Assembly (NCBI GenBank): GCA_964653595.1
Contig: CAZZHH010000009.1
Location: 1-64,000 of the forward strand
DNA: 64,000 nt
Source: JBAXTE01 sp964653595
GTDB lineage: Bacteria; Bacteroidota; Bacteroidia; Bacteroidales; WCHB1-69
Reading direction: 5' to 3'
Shown here: one piece after another, positions 9,847 through 18,539 of the stretch
Numbering within the stretch: position 1 is the stretch's first letter
How the letters are laid out: every line of letters starts with the position of its first letter
Translations under genes and position numbers: made by a program
The notes under the pieces: generated by a model
The model's database searches: none
What the model was told of the DNA's origin: nothing
The model's input: the letters and a program-made list of their open reading frames with translations, nothing else

Positions 9847-10968
9847 ATGAACATTCTTATCAAAGAGGTAAAAACAAAAAGGGAACTAAAACGCTTTATC
9901 AATTTTGCCTACGATTTATACAAAGGAAACAAATTTTGGTGTCCTCCAATTTTCTTTGATGAGATGGACACTTTGCATTGGGATAAAAATCCAGCATTTG
10001 AGTATTGTGAAGCAAGATATTGGCTTGCTTATGACGGAAACAAAATTGTAGGACGAATTGCAGGTATTATCAACAACAAGGCAAATGAAATTTGGAATGA
10101 ACAACGTATCCGTTTTGGTTGGTTTGATTTTATCGACGATGCTAATGTTCCCAAACTACTTTTAGAAGAAGTTGCAAACTGGGGAAAAGAGAGAGGATTA
10201 AACACCATACATGGCCCACTTGGATTTACGGATATGGATAAAGAGGGCTTGTTGATTAAAGGATTTGAAGAGCTTGGCTCTGTTGCATCATATTATAATC
10301 ATGCTTATTATCAAAATAGAGTAGAAGCCCTTGGATATGAGAAAGATGTAGACTGGGTTCAATCCCTATTTCCAATTCCAGAAGTGGTACCCGAAAAGAT
10401 TTCACGATTCTCAGAGCTAGTTCAACAAAAATTTAAACTCCACTTGTTGGAAGTAAAAAAATCGAAAGACTTTTTACCCTATGCTAAGGGAATATTTGAA
10501 ACTTTAAACCGATGTTTTAAGGACTTATATGGCTTTGTTCCGTTGAGCGAGAAGCAGATAAACATGTTGGTAAAAGCATATTTTAGCTTTGTACGACCTG
10601 AATTTATCGGAGTAGTACTCAATGAAGCCAACGTAGTAGTTGGTTTTGGAGTTGCCTTACCATCGCTAACAAAAGCTTTACAAAAATGCAATGGGAAACT
10701 TTTCCCTTTTGGATTTATCTATCTTTACAAAGCTTTGAAATCAAACGATATAGTAGACATGTATATCAATGGGGTTGATCCAGAATATCACAACAAGGGA
10801 GTACCATCGGTATATTTTAACTTCATGTGTCAAAATTTCATCAAACATAAGGTAAAATGGGCACTATCCAACCCTCAATTAGAGGATAACAGCAAGGCTT
10901 TAAACTTGTGGCAACATTTTGATTCTAGGCAGCACATAACACGACGTTGCTATATAAAAGCAATCTAG
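9847..10968 (+). CDS. GNAT-like protein, candidate bacterial ceramide synthase
   Basis: A 373-residue protein with two GNAT-like halves. The N-terminal half contains YWLAYDGNKIVGRIAGI, the beta4-beta5 pattern of acetyltransferases. The C-terminal half contains IGVVLNEANVVVGFGVALP followed by VDPEYHNKGVPS, an acyl-CoA-binding-loop-like stretch. It starts 12 bases after spt and is surely co-transcribed. The ceramide synthase of Caulobacter (bCerS) is an acyltransferase of this superfamily encoded near spt, so N-acylation of sphinganine or 3-ketosphinganine is the likeliest role. The family call is from sequence pattern; the substrate is inferred from context. It has no signal peptide or membrane segment. 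Confidence 0.65.
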   Translation: MNILIKEVKTKRELKRFINFAYDLYKGNKFWCPPIFFDEMDTLHWDKNPAFEYCEARYWLAYDGNKIVGRIAGIINNKANEIWNEQRIRFGWFDFIDDANVPKLLLEEVANWGKERGLNTIHGPLGFTDMDKEGLLIKGFEELGSVASYYNHAYYQNRVEALGYEKDVDWVQSLFPIPEVVPEKISRFSELVQQKFKLHLLEVKKSKDFLPYAKGIFETLNRCFKDLYGFVPLSEKQINMLVKAYFSFVRPEFIGVVLNEANVVVGFGVALPSLTKALQKCNGKLFPFGFIYLYKALKSNDIVDMYINGVDPEYHNKGVPSVYFNFMCQNFIKHKVKWALSNPQLEDNSKALNLWQHFDSRQHITRRCYIKAI

Positions 10969-10980
10969 AAAATAGACTTT

Positions 10981-11012
10981 AAAGCCGTTGATCTTTACAT
11001 CGGCTTTTTTTT
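10981..11012 (+). terminator. Hairpin with U-tract inside the sphingolipid cluster
   Basis: AAAGCCG and CGGCTTT form a 7-bp stem around a 13-base loop, followed by eight T. It lies 12 bases after the GNAT stop and 20 bases before the epimerase start. It looks like a rho-independent terminator or attenuator within an otherwise closely spaced cluster. Confidence 0.6.
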
Positions 11013-11032
11013 CAAAAAAAAAATAAAACCAA

Positions 11033-12043
11033 ATGGGCAAACGAATTTTAATCACAGGAGCAAGTGGATTTATTGGCAGTTTTTTATGCCAAAAAGGAGT
11101 GGATTTAGGATATGAAGTATGGGCAGGTATGAGAAAAACGAGCAGCAAAGAGTACCTTCAAGATCCAAATATCCACTTTATTGTATTAAACTTTGAAGAT
11201 AAAGCTGTACTAAAAGAACAAATAACAACCTTCAATCAATCGCATGGCAAATTCGACATCATCATCCACAATGCGGGTTGTACAAAAGCTCCTCATGATG
11301 AAGACTATCGAAATATAAATTTCATAAACACCAAAAATTTTGTAGATATCCTCATCGAAACCGACAACAACCCTGAGAAGTTTATTTTTACAAGTAGTTT
11401 AGCAGCCTTTGGCCCTGGAATAGAGAAAACTACGAAACCTGTTTTATTAGATCAAACCCCTAATCCAATCAATTTATACGGAAAGAGCAAACTGGAAGCA
11501 GAGCAGTATCTTCGATCTATACCTTCGTTAAACTGTATCATATTGAGACCTACAGGAGTCTATGGTCCTAGAGAAAAGGACTATTTTACCGTTTTTAACA
11601 TGATAAACAATAAATTGGAAGCATATATAGGAACAAAAAAACAGCATTTAACTTTCATTTACGTTGCTGATTTAGTGAGACTTTACTATTTGGCAATTGA
11701 ATCAAACATTCATTATGGTAGTTATTTTGCTTCTGAAAGTAAGTGGTATTATACCGAAGATTTTTACAGAATTATCAAAAAAACGCTAAACAAGTCCACA
11801 TTTTGCATTACAGTTCCTCTCTTTCTTGTTACTTTTATTGCAAAAATTAACGATGTAATTGGCAAAATAATTGGCAAAAACCCAACGTTGAACAGCGACA
11901 AGTTAGGGATATTAAAGGCAACAAATTGGATCTGTGAGACAGCGCCACTTAAAAAGGATTTTGATTTTGAACCAGAATACGACCTCCAAAAAGGGGTAGA
12001 AGAAACAATACTATGGTACAAAGAACATGGTTGGCTGAAATAA
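11033..12043 (+). CDS. NAD(P)-dependent epimerase/dehydratase family protein (sphingolipid reductase candidate)
   Basis: Extended short-chain dehydrogenase of 336 residues. It has the Rossmann motif GASGFIG at residues 9-15, an SSLAAFGPG segment and the catalytic YGKSK near 149, followed by RPTGVYGP. In Caulobacter an epimerase-annotated protein (CerR) is the ceramide reductase. The position of this gene between the GNAT and PAP2 genes makes reduction of the 3-keto group of a sphingolipid intermediate the most attractive role, though sugar-nucleotide chemistry cannot be excluded. A hydrophobic stretch near 255-275 could be membrane-associated. Its end overlaps the next gene by 31 bases. Confidence 0.72.
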   Translation: MGKRILITGASGFIGSFLCQKGVDLGYEVWAGMRKTSSKEYLQDPNIHFIVLNFEDKAVLKEQITTFNQSHGKFDIIIHNAGCTKAPHDEDYRNINFINTKNFVDILIETDNNPEKFIFTSSLAAFGPGIEKTTKPVLLDQTPNPINLYGKSKLEAEQYLRSIPSLNCIILRPTGVYGPREKDYFTVFNMINNKLEAYIGTKKQHLTFIYVADLVRLYYLAIESNIHYGSYFASESKWYYTEDFYRIIKKTLNKSTFCITVPLFLVTFIAKINDVIGKIIGKNPTLNSDKLGILKATNWICETAPLKKDFDFEPEYDLQKGVEETILWYKEHGWLK

Positions 12044-12918
12044 AAAAATTGCTATCGCCAATAGATAAAGTTACTTTATTATATTCGCTAATTACAGCTA
12101 TTTGGATTAGTATCTTTTTTACAAAAATTGATACTGCATTGCAACTACTAATAAATAGGGTGTTGATAATGGCTTTGGTAATTGCCATTGCACTCTGGCA
12201 TCGTCACCGACCATCGTTATATAGCGATTTAATCCGTCATTTATATGGAATTGCATTGCTCTCCTACTGGTATGGGGAAACCTATTCATTAAACGGAGTG
12301 TTATTTACCCCTTTCGATGACATTTTTTACAACATAGATCAACAGCTTTTTGGCTATCAACCAAGTATAGAATTTAGCAAAACGTTTCCCTACAGGTGGT
12401 TTTCTGATCTTTTAAACTTTGGATATTTCTCTTATTTCTTTTTAAATTTAGCCACTTTTGCAGTTGTATTTTTCAAAAAAAGAGAAGATGCCATAAAATC
12501 TGTTTTTATCGTGCTTACCTCCTTTTATATCTACTATTGGATTTTCATTCTATTTCCAGTAGTAGGTCCTCAGTTTTGGCTTCCCGAATCGCTACAATCA
12601 GTACAAGTAGGATATATTTTTCAAAAAGGGGTAACATTAGTGCAACAATTTGGGGAAAAACCTACGGGTGCTTTTCCTAGTTCGCATGTTGGGATGACCA
12701 TTATATTTCTGATCCTTACCCGAAAATATTCGAAAAAGGCTTTTTTAATCATGATTCCTATTGCTGTGCTTTTGATTTTTTCCACCGTATACATAAAAGC
12801 GCATTATGTAATAGATGTGGTTGCAGGTTTAATTTCTTGCATTCCCATTTATTGGATTTCTAAGGTTTCCTTTGCCTTTTTTGACAAACAGAAGCAAATT
12901 TCACATCAAAAGAGTTAA
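12013..12918 (+). CDS. PAP2-superfamily membrane protein, AUR1-like phosphosphingolipid synthase candidate
   Basis: Membrane protein of 301 residues with about six hydrophobic helices. PAP2 catalytic motifs are visible as GAFPSSHVGM (near 219-228) and YIKAHYVIDV (near 258-268). The wording resembles the inositol-phosphorylceramide synthase (AUR1-like) branch more than soluble acid phosphatases. With spt upstream, transfer of a phospho-headgroup to ceramide, or removal of a phosphate from a sphingolipid, is the probable function. The start at 12013 overlaps the epimerase by 31 bases, indicating tight coupling. The headgroup donor cannot be told from the sequence. Confidence 0.75.
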   Translation: MVQRTWLAEIKKLLSPIDKVTLLYSLITAIWISIFFTKIDTALQLLINRVLIMALVIAIALWHRHRPSLYSDLIRHLYGIALLSYWYGETYSLNGVLFTPFDDIFYNIDQQLFGYQPSIEFSKTFPYRWFSDLLNFGYFSYFFLNLATFAVVFFKKREDAIKSVFIVLTSFYIYYWIFILFPVVGPQFWLPESLQSVQVGYIFQKGVTLVQQFGEKPTGAFPSSHVGMTIIFLILTRKYSKKAFLIMIPIAVLLIFSTVYIKAHYVIDVVAGLISCIPIYWISKVSFAFFDKQKQISHQKS

Positions 12919-12941
12919 TTTTACATCAAAAATAAGGTTCT

Positions 12942-14663
12942 ATGAAAACAAAAATGATCGTTTTACTTGTGATGTTATCCATTTCAAAAATTGGATATTC
13001 ATGTACCAGTTATTTAATCACGAAAGGTGCATCTGCTGATGGTAGTACAATGATTAGCTATGCTGCCGATTCCCATGTTCGCTATGGCGAATTATATTTT
13101 AGAAGGGGAGGCAAATGGGCAGAGGGTACCATGTTAAAATTATACGATCGGGGTTCTTTAAAATTCTTAGGCGAAATTCCCCAAGCAAAAGAGACTTATA
13201 ATGTAATTGGCTTTATGAATGAGCACCAAGTAAGTATTGGAGAGACTACTTTTGGTGGATTGCCACAATTGGAAGATACCACGGGAAGAATTGATTATGG
13301 TAGTTTGATGTTTTTGGCGATGGACAGAGCTAAAACAGCTAGAGAAGCGATCAAAATAATTGGTGAACTGGTCGAAAAGTACGGGTATTATGGTGGAGGA
13401 GAGTCTTTTTCTATAGGAGATCCCAACGAAGTGTGGATTATGGAAATTGTAGGCAAAGGGACTGAAATGGTTCTTGATCCAAAAACCAAAACTATGGTTA
13501 ACAAAAACAAAGGTGCTGTTTGGGTTGCAGTCCGCATTCCAGACGGATATATATCCGCGCATGCCAATCAAGCAAGGATAACAACCTTTGCTTTAGAGAG
13601 GACTAAAAAAGCCATTACATCTAAAAACTGGAGCAATATCAACAATCCAAACCTTGAAGTCATATACGCACATGATGTGATAAAATTTGCCAGAGACAAT
13701 AAACTGTTCAACGGCAAAGACGAAGAATTTAGTTTTTCGGACACATATAATCCGATGACATTTGATGGAGCTAGGTATTGTGAAATGAGAGTTTGGAGTA
13801 TGTTTAAAGAAGTGAATGCCGATATGAATGAATTCATAGATTATGTAAGTGGAAAAAATTTAAAACATAGAATGCCTCTTTATATCAAACCAAATCGCAA
13901 ACTAACTCCCTCAGATCTAATGAGTTTTAAACGCGATCATTTAGAGGGAACTCCTTTTGATATGACCAAAGATGCTGGAGCAGGTCCATTTGAGTTACCA
14001 TACCGTTGGCGCCCGTTGACATGGAAATACGATGGCAAAGAGTACCTCAACGAAAGGGCGACAGCTACACAACAAACTGGATTTTCATTTATCGCACAAA
14101 TGCGAAGCTGGATGCCCAATCCAATAGGAGGTATTAATTGGTTTGGAGTAGACGATGCATCCACCTGTGTGTATGTGCCTTTTTATTGTGGAATTACTTC
14201 GGTCCCTCACTGTTTTGCAGAGGGAAATGGCGATATGTTAACCTATTCTTCCGATGCCGCTTTTTGGGCCTTCAACAAAGTTGCAAACTTTTGCTACCTA
14301 CGATACAACATCATGATCGATGACGTAAAATTGTTGCAAAAAACTTTAGAAAACACTTTCCAAAAAGAGATTGCAGAAACGGATCAAAAAGCACTTGATA
14401 TGTGGAAAATAAACCCAGATCAATCAAGAGCATTTCTCACTTCAACTACTTCCGAAAGAGCTAATAACGTAGTGGAAAGATGGAATAAACTTTTCGAATT
14501 TTTGCTTGTAAAGTACATCGATGGCAATGTGAAGCAAGAAGAAAACGGCAACTTTAAACGAAACAAGCATGGATTTCCAGCAAATCCAAAACAACCGGGA
14601 TATAACGACTTGTGGAAAAAACAGGTAATTGATAATAATGGAGAAATGTTATTAGTGAAGTAA
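12942..14663 (+). CDS. C69-family Ntn-hydrolase (dipeptidase), exported
   Basis: A 573-residue protein with a signal peptide of about 20 residues ending GYS, immediately followed by Cys21-Thr-Ser. In the peptidase C69 family this Cys becomes the N-terminal nucleophile after processing. Conserved blocks C-T-S-Y, ASADGSTMI, GGGESFSIGD and EVWIMEIVG match the family (dipeptidase A type). It lies 23 bases after the PAP2 gene and probably belongs to the same transcript. Many C69 enzymes hydrolyse dipeptides. Because related Ntn-hydrolases cleave N-acyl bonds, an amidase acting on amino-acyl or acyl lipids is a possible alternative, but that is inference. Confidence 0.85.
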   Translation: MKTKMIVLLVMLSISKIGYSCTSYLITKGASADGSTMISYAADSHVRYGELYFRRGGKWAEGTMLKLYDRGSLKFLGEIPQAKETYNVIGFMNEHQVSIGETTFGGLPQLEDTTGRIDYGSLMFLAMDRAKTAREAIKIIGELVEKYGYYGGGESFSIGDPNEVWIMEIVGKGTEMVLDPKTKTMVNKNKGAVWVAVRIPDGYISAHANQARITTFALERTKKAITSKNWSNINNPNLEVIYAHDVIKFARDNKLFNGKDEEFSFSDTYNPMTFDGARYCEMRVWSMFKEVNADMNEFIDYVSGKNLKHRMPLYIKPNRKLTPSDLMSFKRDHLEGTPFDMTKDAGAGPFELPYRWRPLTWKYDGKEYLNERATATQQTGFSFIAQMRSWMPNPIGGINWFGVDDASTCVYVPFYCGITSVPHCFAEGNGDMLTYSSDAAFWAFNKVANFCYLRYNIMIDDVKLLQKTLENTFQKEIAETDQKALDMWKINPDQSRAFLTSTTSERANNVVERWNKLFEFLLVKYIDGNVKQEENGNFKRNKHGFPANPKQPGYNDLWKKQVIDNNGEMLLVK

Positions 14664-14758
14664 CAATTGAATTCGTCGAACTTTTTAATTCTTTTTCACC
14701 ACTAAGGCACTCAGAACACTAAGTCCTCTTAATTCTATATTCTTAATTCTCAAAAAAA

Positions 14759-16105
14759 ATGAACTGGAACCAATTATTATCCCCTCTCAGACATGGTCAA
14801 GAATCGAGAATTACTGGGGATGTAGAAATTGAACGAACGCAATTTCAAAAAGATTATGATCGAATTATATTTTCATCACCATTTAGAAGGTTACAAAATA
14901 AAACTCAAGTGTTTCCATTACCTGGGAGCATTTTTGTCCACAACCGACTTACACATAGTTTAGAAGTATCTTCAGTGGGGCGGACTTTGGGAACGATCCT
15001 AGCGAATAAATTAAAAATGCTGGAAGAATTCAAGGACAATTATTTTGTATCCGAAATAGGAAACATTGTCGGTGCCGCTTGTCTTGCCCATGATTTAGGG
15101 AATCCTGCTTTTGGCCACTCAGGAGAAAAAGCAATATCGCAATATTTTATCGAAAACGAAGCAGTATTCAAACCGTTATTATCCCTTCAACAATGGGCAG
15201 ATATTACCAATTTTGAGGGCAATGCAAACTCTTTGAGAATTCTAACGCATGATTTTTATGGGCGTCCTGAAAGTCAATTTGCCCTTACTTACTCCACATT
15301 AGCTGCATTGATAAAATACCCATGTTCCTCACTTGCAGCGGGAGACAAACTAAAAGTATACAAAAAAAAATATGGATATTTCGCTTCCGACGAGCATACA
15401 TTCATCAAGATTGTAGAACATCTAGGCATGCAAAAAATGGGAGAAACCCCACTTTCATATTACCGACATCCTCTCTCCTTTTTGGTAGAAGCGGCAGATG
15501 ATATTTGCTACAACATCATCGATATTGAAGATGCTCACCGATTAAAAATTCTAACGTTACAAGATATTAAAGATTTATTACTCCCACTATTAGGACATGA
15601 CAGCGAAAATACGCTCCAACGGATGGAAAAACTCCTGGACGACAACGATAAAGTGTCTCTACTCAGAGCTAAGGTAATTAATATTCTCGTTCATAAATGC
15701 GCAGATACATTTTGGAAGAACCATGAAGCAATTATGAATGGCAAATTAAATAGTGATTTAAAAAGTTGTTTGGATCCTAAAACAAAAGACCAAATAAAAA
15801 CAATTGAAACTCTATCTATTCAAAAAATATACAACTACACTACAGTTGTCGAAAAAGAGATTGCAGGATACAAAATAATTGCAGGGTTATTAGAAGAGTT
15901 TATCCCTGCAATATTAGGCATTGGAAAAAGCAAACATTACAACGAAAAATTAATCCAGCTGATCCCCATCCAGTATACGCCAATATCCAACGATACCTAC
16001 TCCAAAATTATGTCGATATTGGATTATATTTCGGGCATGACAGATTTATATGCGGTTGAGCTTTATCGAAAAATTAAAGGAATTGCATTCCCAGAATTTA
16101 GCTAG
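14759..16105 (+). CDS. dgt: Deoxyguanosinetriphosphate triphosphohydrolase (HD domain)
   Basis: Removes triphosphate from dGTP and related dNTPs and helps control nucleotide pools. It is 448 residues. The N-terminal DYDRIIFSSPFRRLQNKTQV and NRLTHSLEV carry the first metal histidine, AACLAHDLGNPAFGHSGE near 108-126 is the HD block, and EAADDICYNIIDIEDA holds the distal Asp. This layout is diagnostic for the dGTPase family. It has no close operon partner: the gap from the C69 gene is 95 bases and carries no obvious promoter box. Confidence 0.92.
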   Translation: MNWNQLLSPLRHGQESRITGDVEIERTQFQKDYDRIIFSSPFRRLQNKTQVFPLPGSIFVHNRLTHSLEVSSVGRTLGTILANKLKMLEEFKDNYFVSEIGNIVGAACLAHDLGNPAFGHSGEKAISQYFIENEAVFKPLLSLQQWADITNFEGNANSLRILTHDFYGRPESQFALTYSTLAALIKYPCSSLAAGDKLKVYKKKYGYFASDEHTFIKIVEHLGMQKMGETPLSYYRHPLSFLVEAADDICYNIIDIEDAHRLKILTLQDIKDLLLPLLGHDSENTLQRMEKLLDDNDKVSLLRAKVINILVHKCADTFWKNHEAIMNGKLNSDLKSCLDPKTKDQIKTIETLSIQKIYNYTTVVEKEIAGYKIIAGLLEEFIPAILGIGKSKHYNEKLIQLIPIQYTPISNDTYSKIMSILDYISGMTDLYAVELYRKIKGIAFPEFS

Positions 16106-16248
16106 TAGGTCTTATGATTGTTTTTTTGAGTTCTATTTTATTTTAAACAGGAAATTTAAAACGAGCATAAAATGTAAAATTAGCATTTCATCGTTTAGAA
16201 AGGTAAATATCCAATGGTGTATTTTGAGAAAAGTTAAAAAAAAATAGA

Positions 16249-16256
16249 TATCTTTG
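16249..16256 (+). promoter_or_regulatory. Bacteroidota promoter for the DEAD-box helicase
   Basis: -7 box TATCTTTG lies 21 bases before the ATG. A TTTG at 16223-16226 lies 22 bases upstream of it as a -33 element. This is one of the better full promoters in the window. Confidence 0.65.
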
Positions 16257-16277
16257 TTCTACATTAACTAATAAACA

Positions 16278-17519
16278 ATGAATTTCAGCGAATTTAACTT
16301 TCACGAAAAGATATCAGAAGCAATTTCGTACATGGGGTACAAATATGCTACCCCAGTTCAAGAACAATCCATTCCTGAAATAATGAAAGGCAATGATATC
16401 ATTGCATGTGCACAAACGGGGACAGGGAAAACAGCAGCTTACCTTTTACCGATTCTGGATAAAATGTCTACTACCGAAGTGAATGGTCTAAATACCCTAA
16501 TCATCGTCCCTGTTCGCGAACTTGCAAAACAGATAGACCAACAGATTGAGGGATTCTCCTATTTTTTACCTATCAGTTCCATCTCTATTTACGGAGGTGG
16601 CGACGGCATGGACTGGGAGTATGAAAAAAAGTCTCTGATGGGTGAGGCAAATATTGTGGTTGCAACTCCAGGTAGACTTATTGCTCATATTAATTTAGGT
16701 TATGTCAACTTTAGCAAAATCAAACATGTGGTTTTTGATGAAGCGGACAAAATGCTAGATATGGGCTTTTTCTTTGACATACAGAAGATCGTCTCATTCC
16801 TCCCTAAAGAGCGACAAACGCTGATGTTCAGCGCCACCATGCCACCAAAAATCCGCACTTTGGCAAAACACATCATGATCCACCCGAAAGAGATCACTAT
16901 CGGACTGGCAAAACCGGCAACAGGTATCTCCCAATCGGTCTATTATGCCTTTGAAGCTCAGAAGCCAAAGTTGCTCAACCACATCATACAAGAGCGTCCG
17001 CAATACGACAGCATTCTGATATTTACCTCTACCAAAAGTAAAGTGAATACCATTGTTCGCTCTATTCGCATGGTGGAAAAAAGCATAGATGCAGTATCCT
17101 CCGACTTGGAACAAGATGCACGCGAAGCTTCTCTGCAGAAGTTCACAGCCCGCCAAACCCGAATTTTGGTCGCTACGGATGTGCTGAGTCGCGGAATCGA
17201 CATTAAGGACATTAATTTAGTGATTAATTACGACTGCCCTCACGAAGCGGAATCGTATGTTCACCGCATTGGACGGACAGCACGTGCCGCCACCAAAGGA
17301 GAAGCCATTACCATGGTGAGTGATAATGACATCCGCAAATTCAAATCGATAGAGCGCTTGATTGATGCCACTATCACCATCCAACCATTGCCAGAATCGT
17401 ATGGAGAAGGGCCAAATCCGGATGTGATTGAAAAAAAATCAAAAAAGAGTCCTTCAAATAATCGTAAGTTCAGAAAACCATTTCATAAATCGAAACCAAA
17501 TGATAAAAAAGTGCAATAA
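16278..17519 (+). CDS. DEAD-box ATP-dependent RNA helicase
   Basis: RNA helicase of 413 residues. The motifs appear in order: Q-motif YATPVQEQSIP (about 23-33), motif I AQTGTGKT (45-52), TPGRL, DEAD near 154, SAT near 188, a second RecA domain with DVLSRGIDI, and HRIGRTAR near 330. A basic tail of about 35 residues rich in K, S, R and P follows, as in RhlE-type proteins that bind structured RNA. It is probably involved in ribosome assembly or mRNA turnover, possibly during cold growth. It is monocistronic with its own promoter. The exact RhlE, CshA or DeaD identity cannot be fixed by eye. Confidence 0.92.
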   Translation: MNFSEFNFHEKISEAISYMGYKYATPVQEQSIPEIMKGNDIIACAQTGTGKTAAYLLPILDKMSTTEVNGLNTLIIVPVRELAKQIDQQIEGFSYFLPISSISIYGGGDGMDWEYEKKSLMGEANIVVATPGRLIAHINLGYVNFSKIKHVVFDEADKMLDMGFFFDIQKIVSFLPKERQTLMFSATMPPKIRTLAKHIMIHPKEITIGLAKPATGISQSVYYAFEAQKPKLLNHIIQERPQYDSILIFTSTKSKVNTIVRSIRMVEKSIDAVSSDLEQDAREASLQKFTARQTRILVATDVLSRGIDIKDINLVINYDCPHEAESYVHRIGRTARAATKGEAITMVSDNDIRKFKSIERLIDATITIQPLPESYGEGPNPDVIEKKSKKSPSNNRKFRKPFHKSKPNDKKVQ

Positions 17520-17648
17520 TCGGCACTTCTAATCATTGAGATTATCCATTTCATATAAAAAACATATCAAGGATATCACCCTGAGGCAGTAATTTTGCAT
17601 TCAATTATTCATTATCAATAAATTTACTGAATTCATGTTTAAATCCTT

Positions 17649-17752
17649 GTCACACTGTCCCGATAATTATCGGGATTATCGAAGTGCTTTTGCACATCAC
17701 AAATTGTCCTTCCCTTCGGCTAGCCATTAGACTAAACTCCGGATGACAATTT
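17649..17752. repeat. Dispersed TGTCAC...GATGACA repeat, diverged copy with embedded palindrome
   Basis: Begins TGTCACACTG and ends CTCCGGATGACA, the ends of the dispersed repeat seen at 18407, 21820 and 41652. The 18-bp perfect palindrome TCCCGATAATTATCGGGA at 17658-17675 sits inside it. Confidence 0.55.
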
Positions 17753-17857
17753 TAAATACAGAAATTCGCAAACCCCTTGTTCCATTGTTTTTTGTGCAAT
17801 ATTTTTCAAGGGAATCACACTGTTTGACTTTTTTTTATAATCAAGCCAATTTATTAC

Positions 17858-17865
17858 TAAATTTG
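17858..17865 (+). promoter_or_regulatory. Bacteroidota -7 box for the GIY-YIG gene
   Basis: TAAATTTG about 46 bases before the ATG at 17912. The spacing to an upstream TTTG is too long for a convincing -33 box. Confidence 0.45.
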
Positions 17866-17911
17866 CCAAATAAATATTGGAGGTTCAGTCATTAATTCAG
17901 TTGGTTTTGAT

Positions 17912-18181
17912 ATGTTGTATTATGTTTATATTATAAAGTGTTCAGACCAATCATATTATACTGGGATAACAAATAATCTTGACAAAAGGGTTTCAGAACA
18001 TCAAGAGGGACATCATATTGATTCATACACCTATTCCAGAAGACCAATTGATTTAGTCTTCTATTCCGAATTTACTGACCCAAATGATGCCATTGAAATT
18101 GAAAAAAGAATTAAAGGATGGTCTAGAAAAAAAAAGGAAGCTCTAATTAATGGGGATTACGAAACATTAGTCTATTTATAA
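17912..18181 (+). CDS. GIY-YIG nuclease family protein
   Basis: An 89-residue single-domain protein. YYVYIIKCSDQSYYTGITNN holds the GIY-YIG pair in the form YVY and YTG, then Arg26-x3-His30 (KRVSEHQEG) follows, and the E of the EIEKRIKGW helix is the metal-binding glutamate. This is the UPF0213/URI-like branch common in Bacteroidota, often located next to repeats. The native substrate is unknown; a structure-specific endonuclease is likely. It stands alone in a repeat-rich region. Confidence 0.88.
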   Translation: MLYYVYIIKCSDQSYYTGITNNLDKRVSEHQEGHHIDSYTYSRRPIDLVFYSEFTDPNDAIEIEKRIKGWSRKKKEALINGDYETLVYL

Positions 18182-18539
18182 AATTTGAAGAATTCACTCA
18201 AGAAAATTAATGAAGAAAATAATTAAAAACAAACATCAATGACATATTAAATCATATCCACGTTGTCTTTGCATTTGTCGGTATTTTAAATATTCTACCA
18301 ATAATGCTTCGATTAACTCAGCATGACAGTCTTATATTTCAAGTTGTAAGCCATTATTTAAAACTCAATTAAAAATAATAAAAGGGAAAATCAATATTCT
18401 ATTCAATGTCACCCTGAGTTTATCGAAGGGCATATAAAAAACCCAGACTGTAATACTACAATAAACTCAGGATGACCGATTTATGATTCTAATAATCAAA
18501 TAATTATTATTTATCACACACACATATTACAATAAAAAA
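18182..18539. other. Repeat-bearing intergenic region
   Basis: A gap of about 358 bases with one full dispersed repeat (18407-18477) and one half copy (18303-18331, CTTCGATTAACTCAGCATGACAG). I found no convincing ORF or TAnnTTTG box for the downstream gene. Confidence 0.6.
18407..18477. repeat. Dispersed TGTCACCCTGAG / CTCAGGATGACC repeat
   Basis: A 71-bp imperfect inverted repeat: TGTCACCCTGAGTTTATCGA at the left and TAAACTCAGGATGACC at the right can pair to form a long hairpin. It belongs to the same family as copies at 17649, 21820 and 41652. Confidence 0.7.

Larger units (their letters stand above)
17520..17911. other. Repeat-bearing intergenic region
   Basis: This gap of about 390 bases holds a diverged copy of the dispersed TGTCACCCTGAG/CTCAGGATGACA repeat (17649-17752) interrupted by an 18-bp perfect palindrome. 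A partial copy (ATCACCCTGAGGCA) lies near 17575. The promoter box of the GIY-YIG gene is at its end. I see no credible ORF. Confidence 0.6.

Noticed and set aside
16050..16247. 65-residue plus-strand frame overlapping the dgt end
   Set aside because: It begins inside dgt in another frame and runs into the helicase promoter region; no family features.
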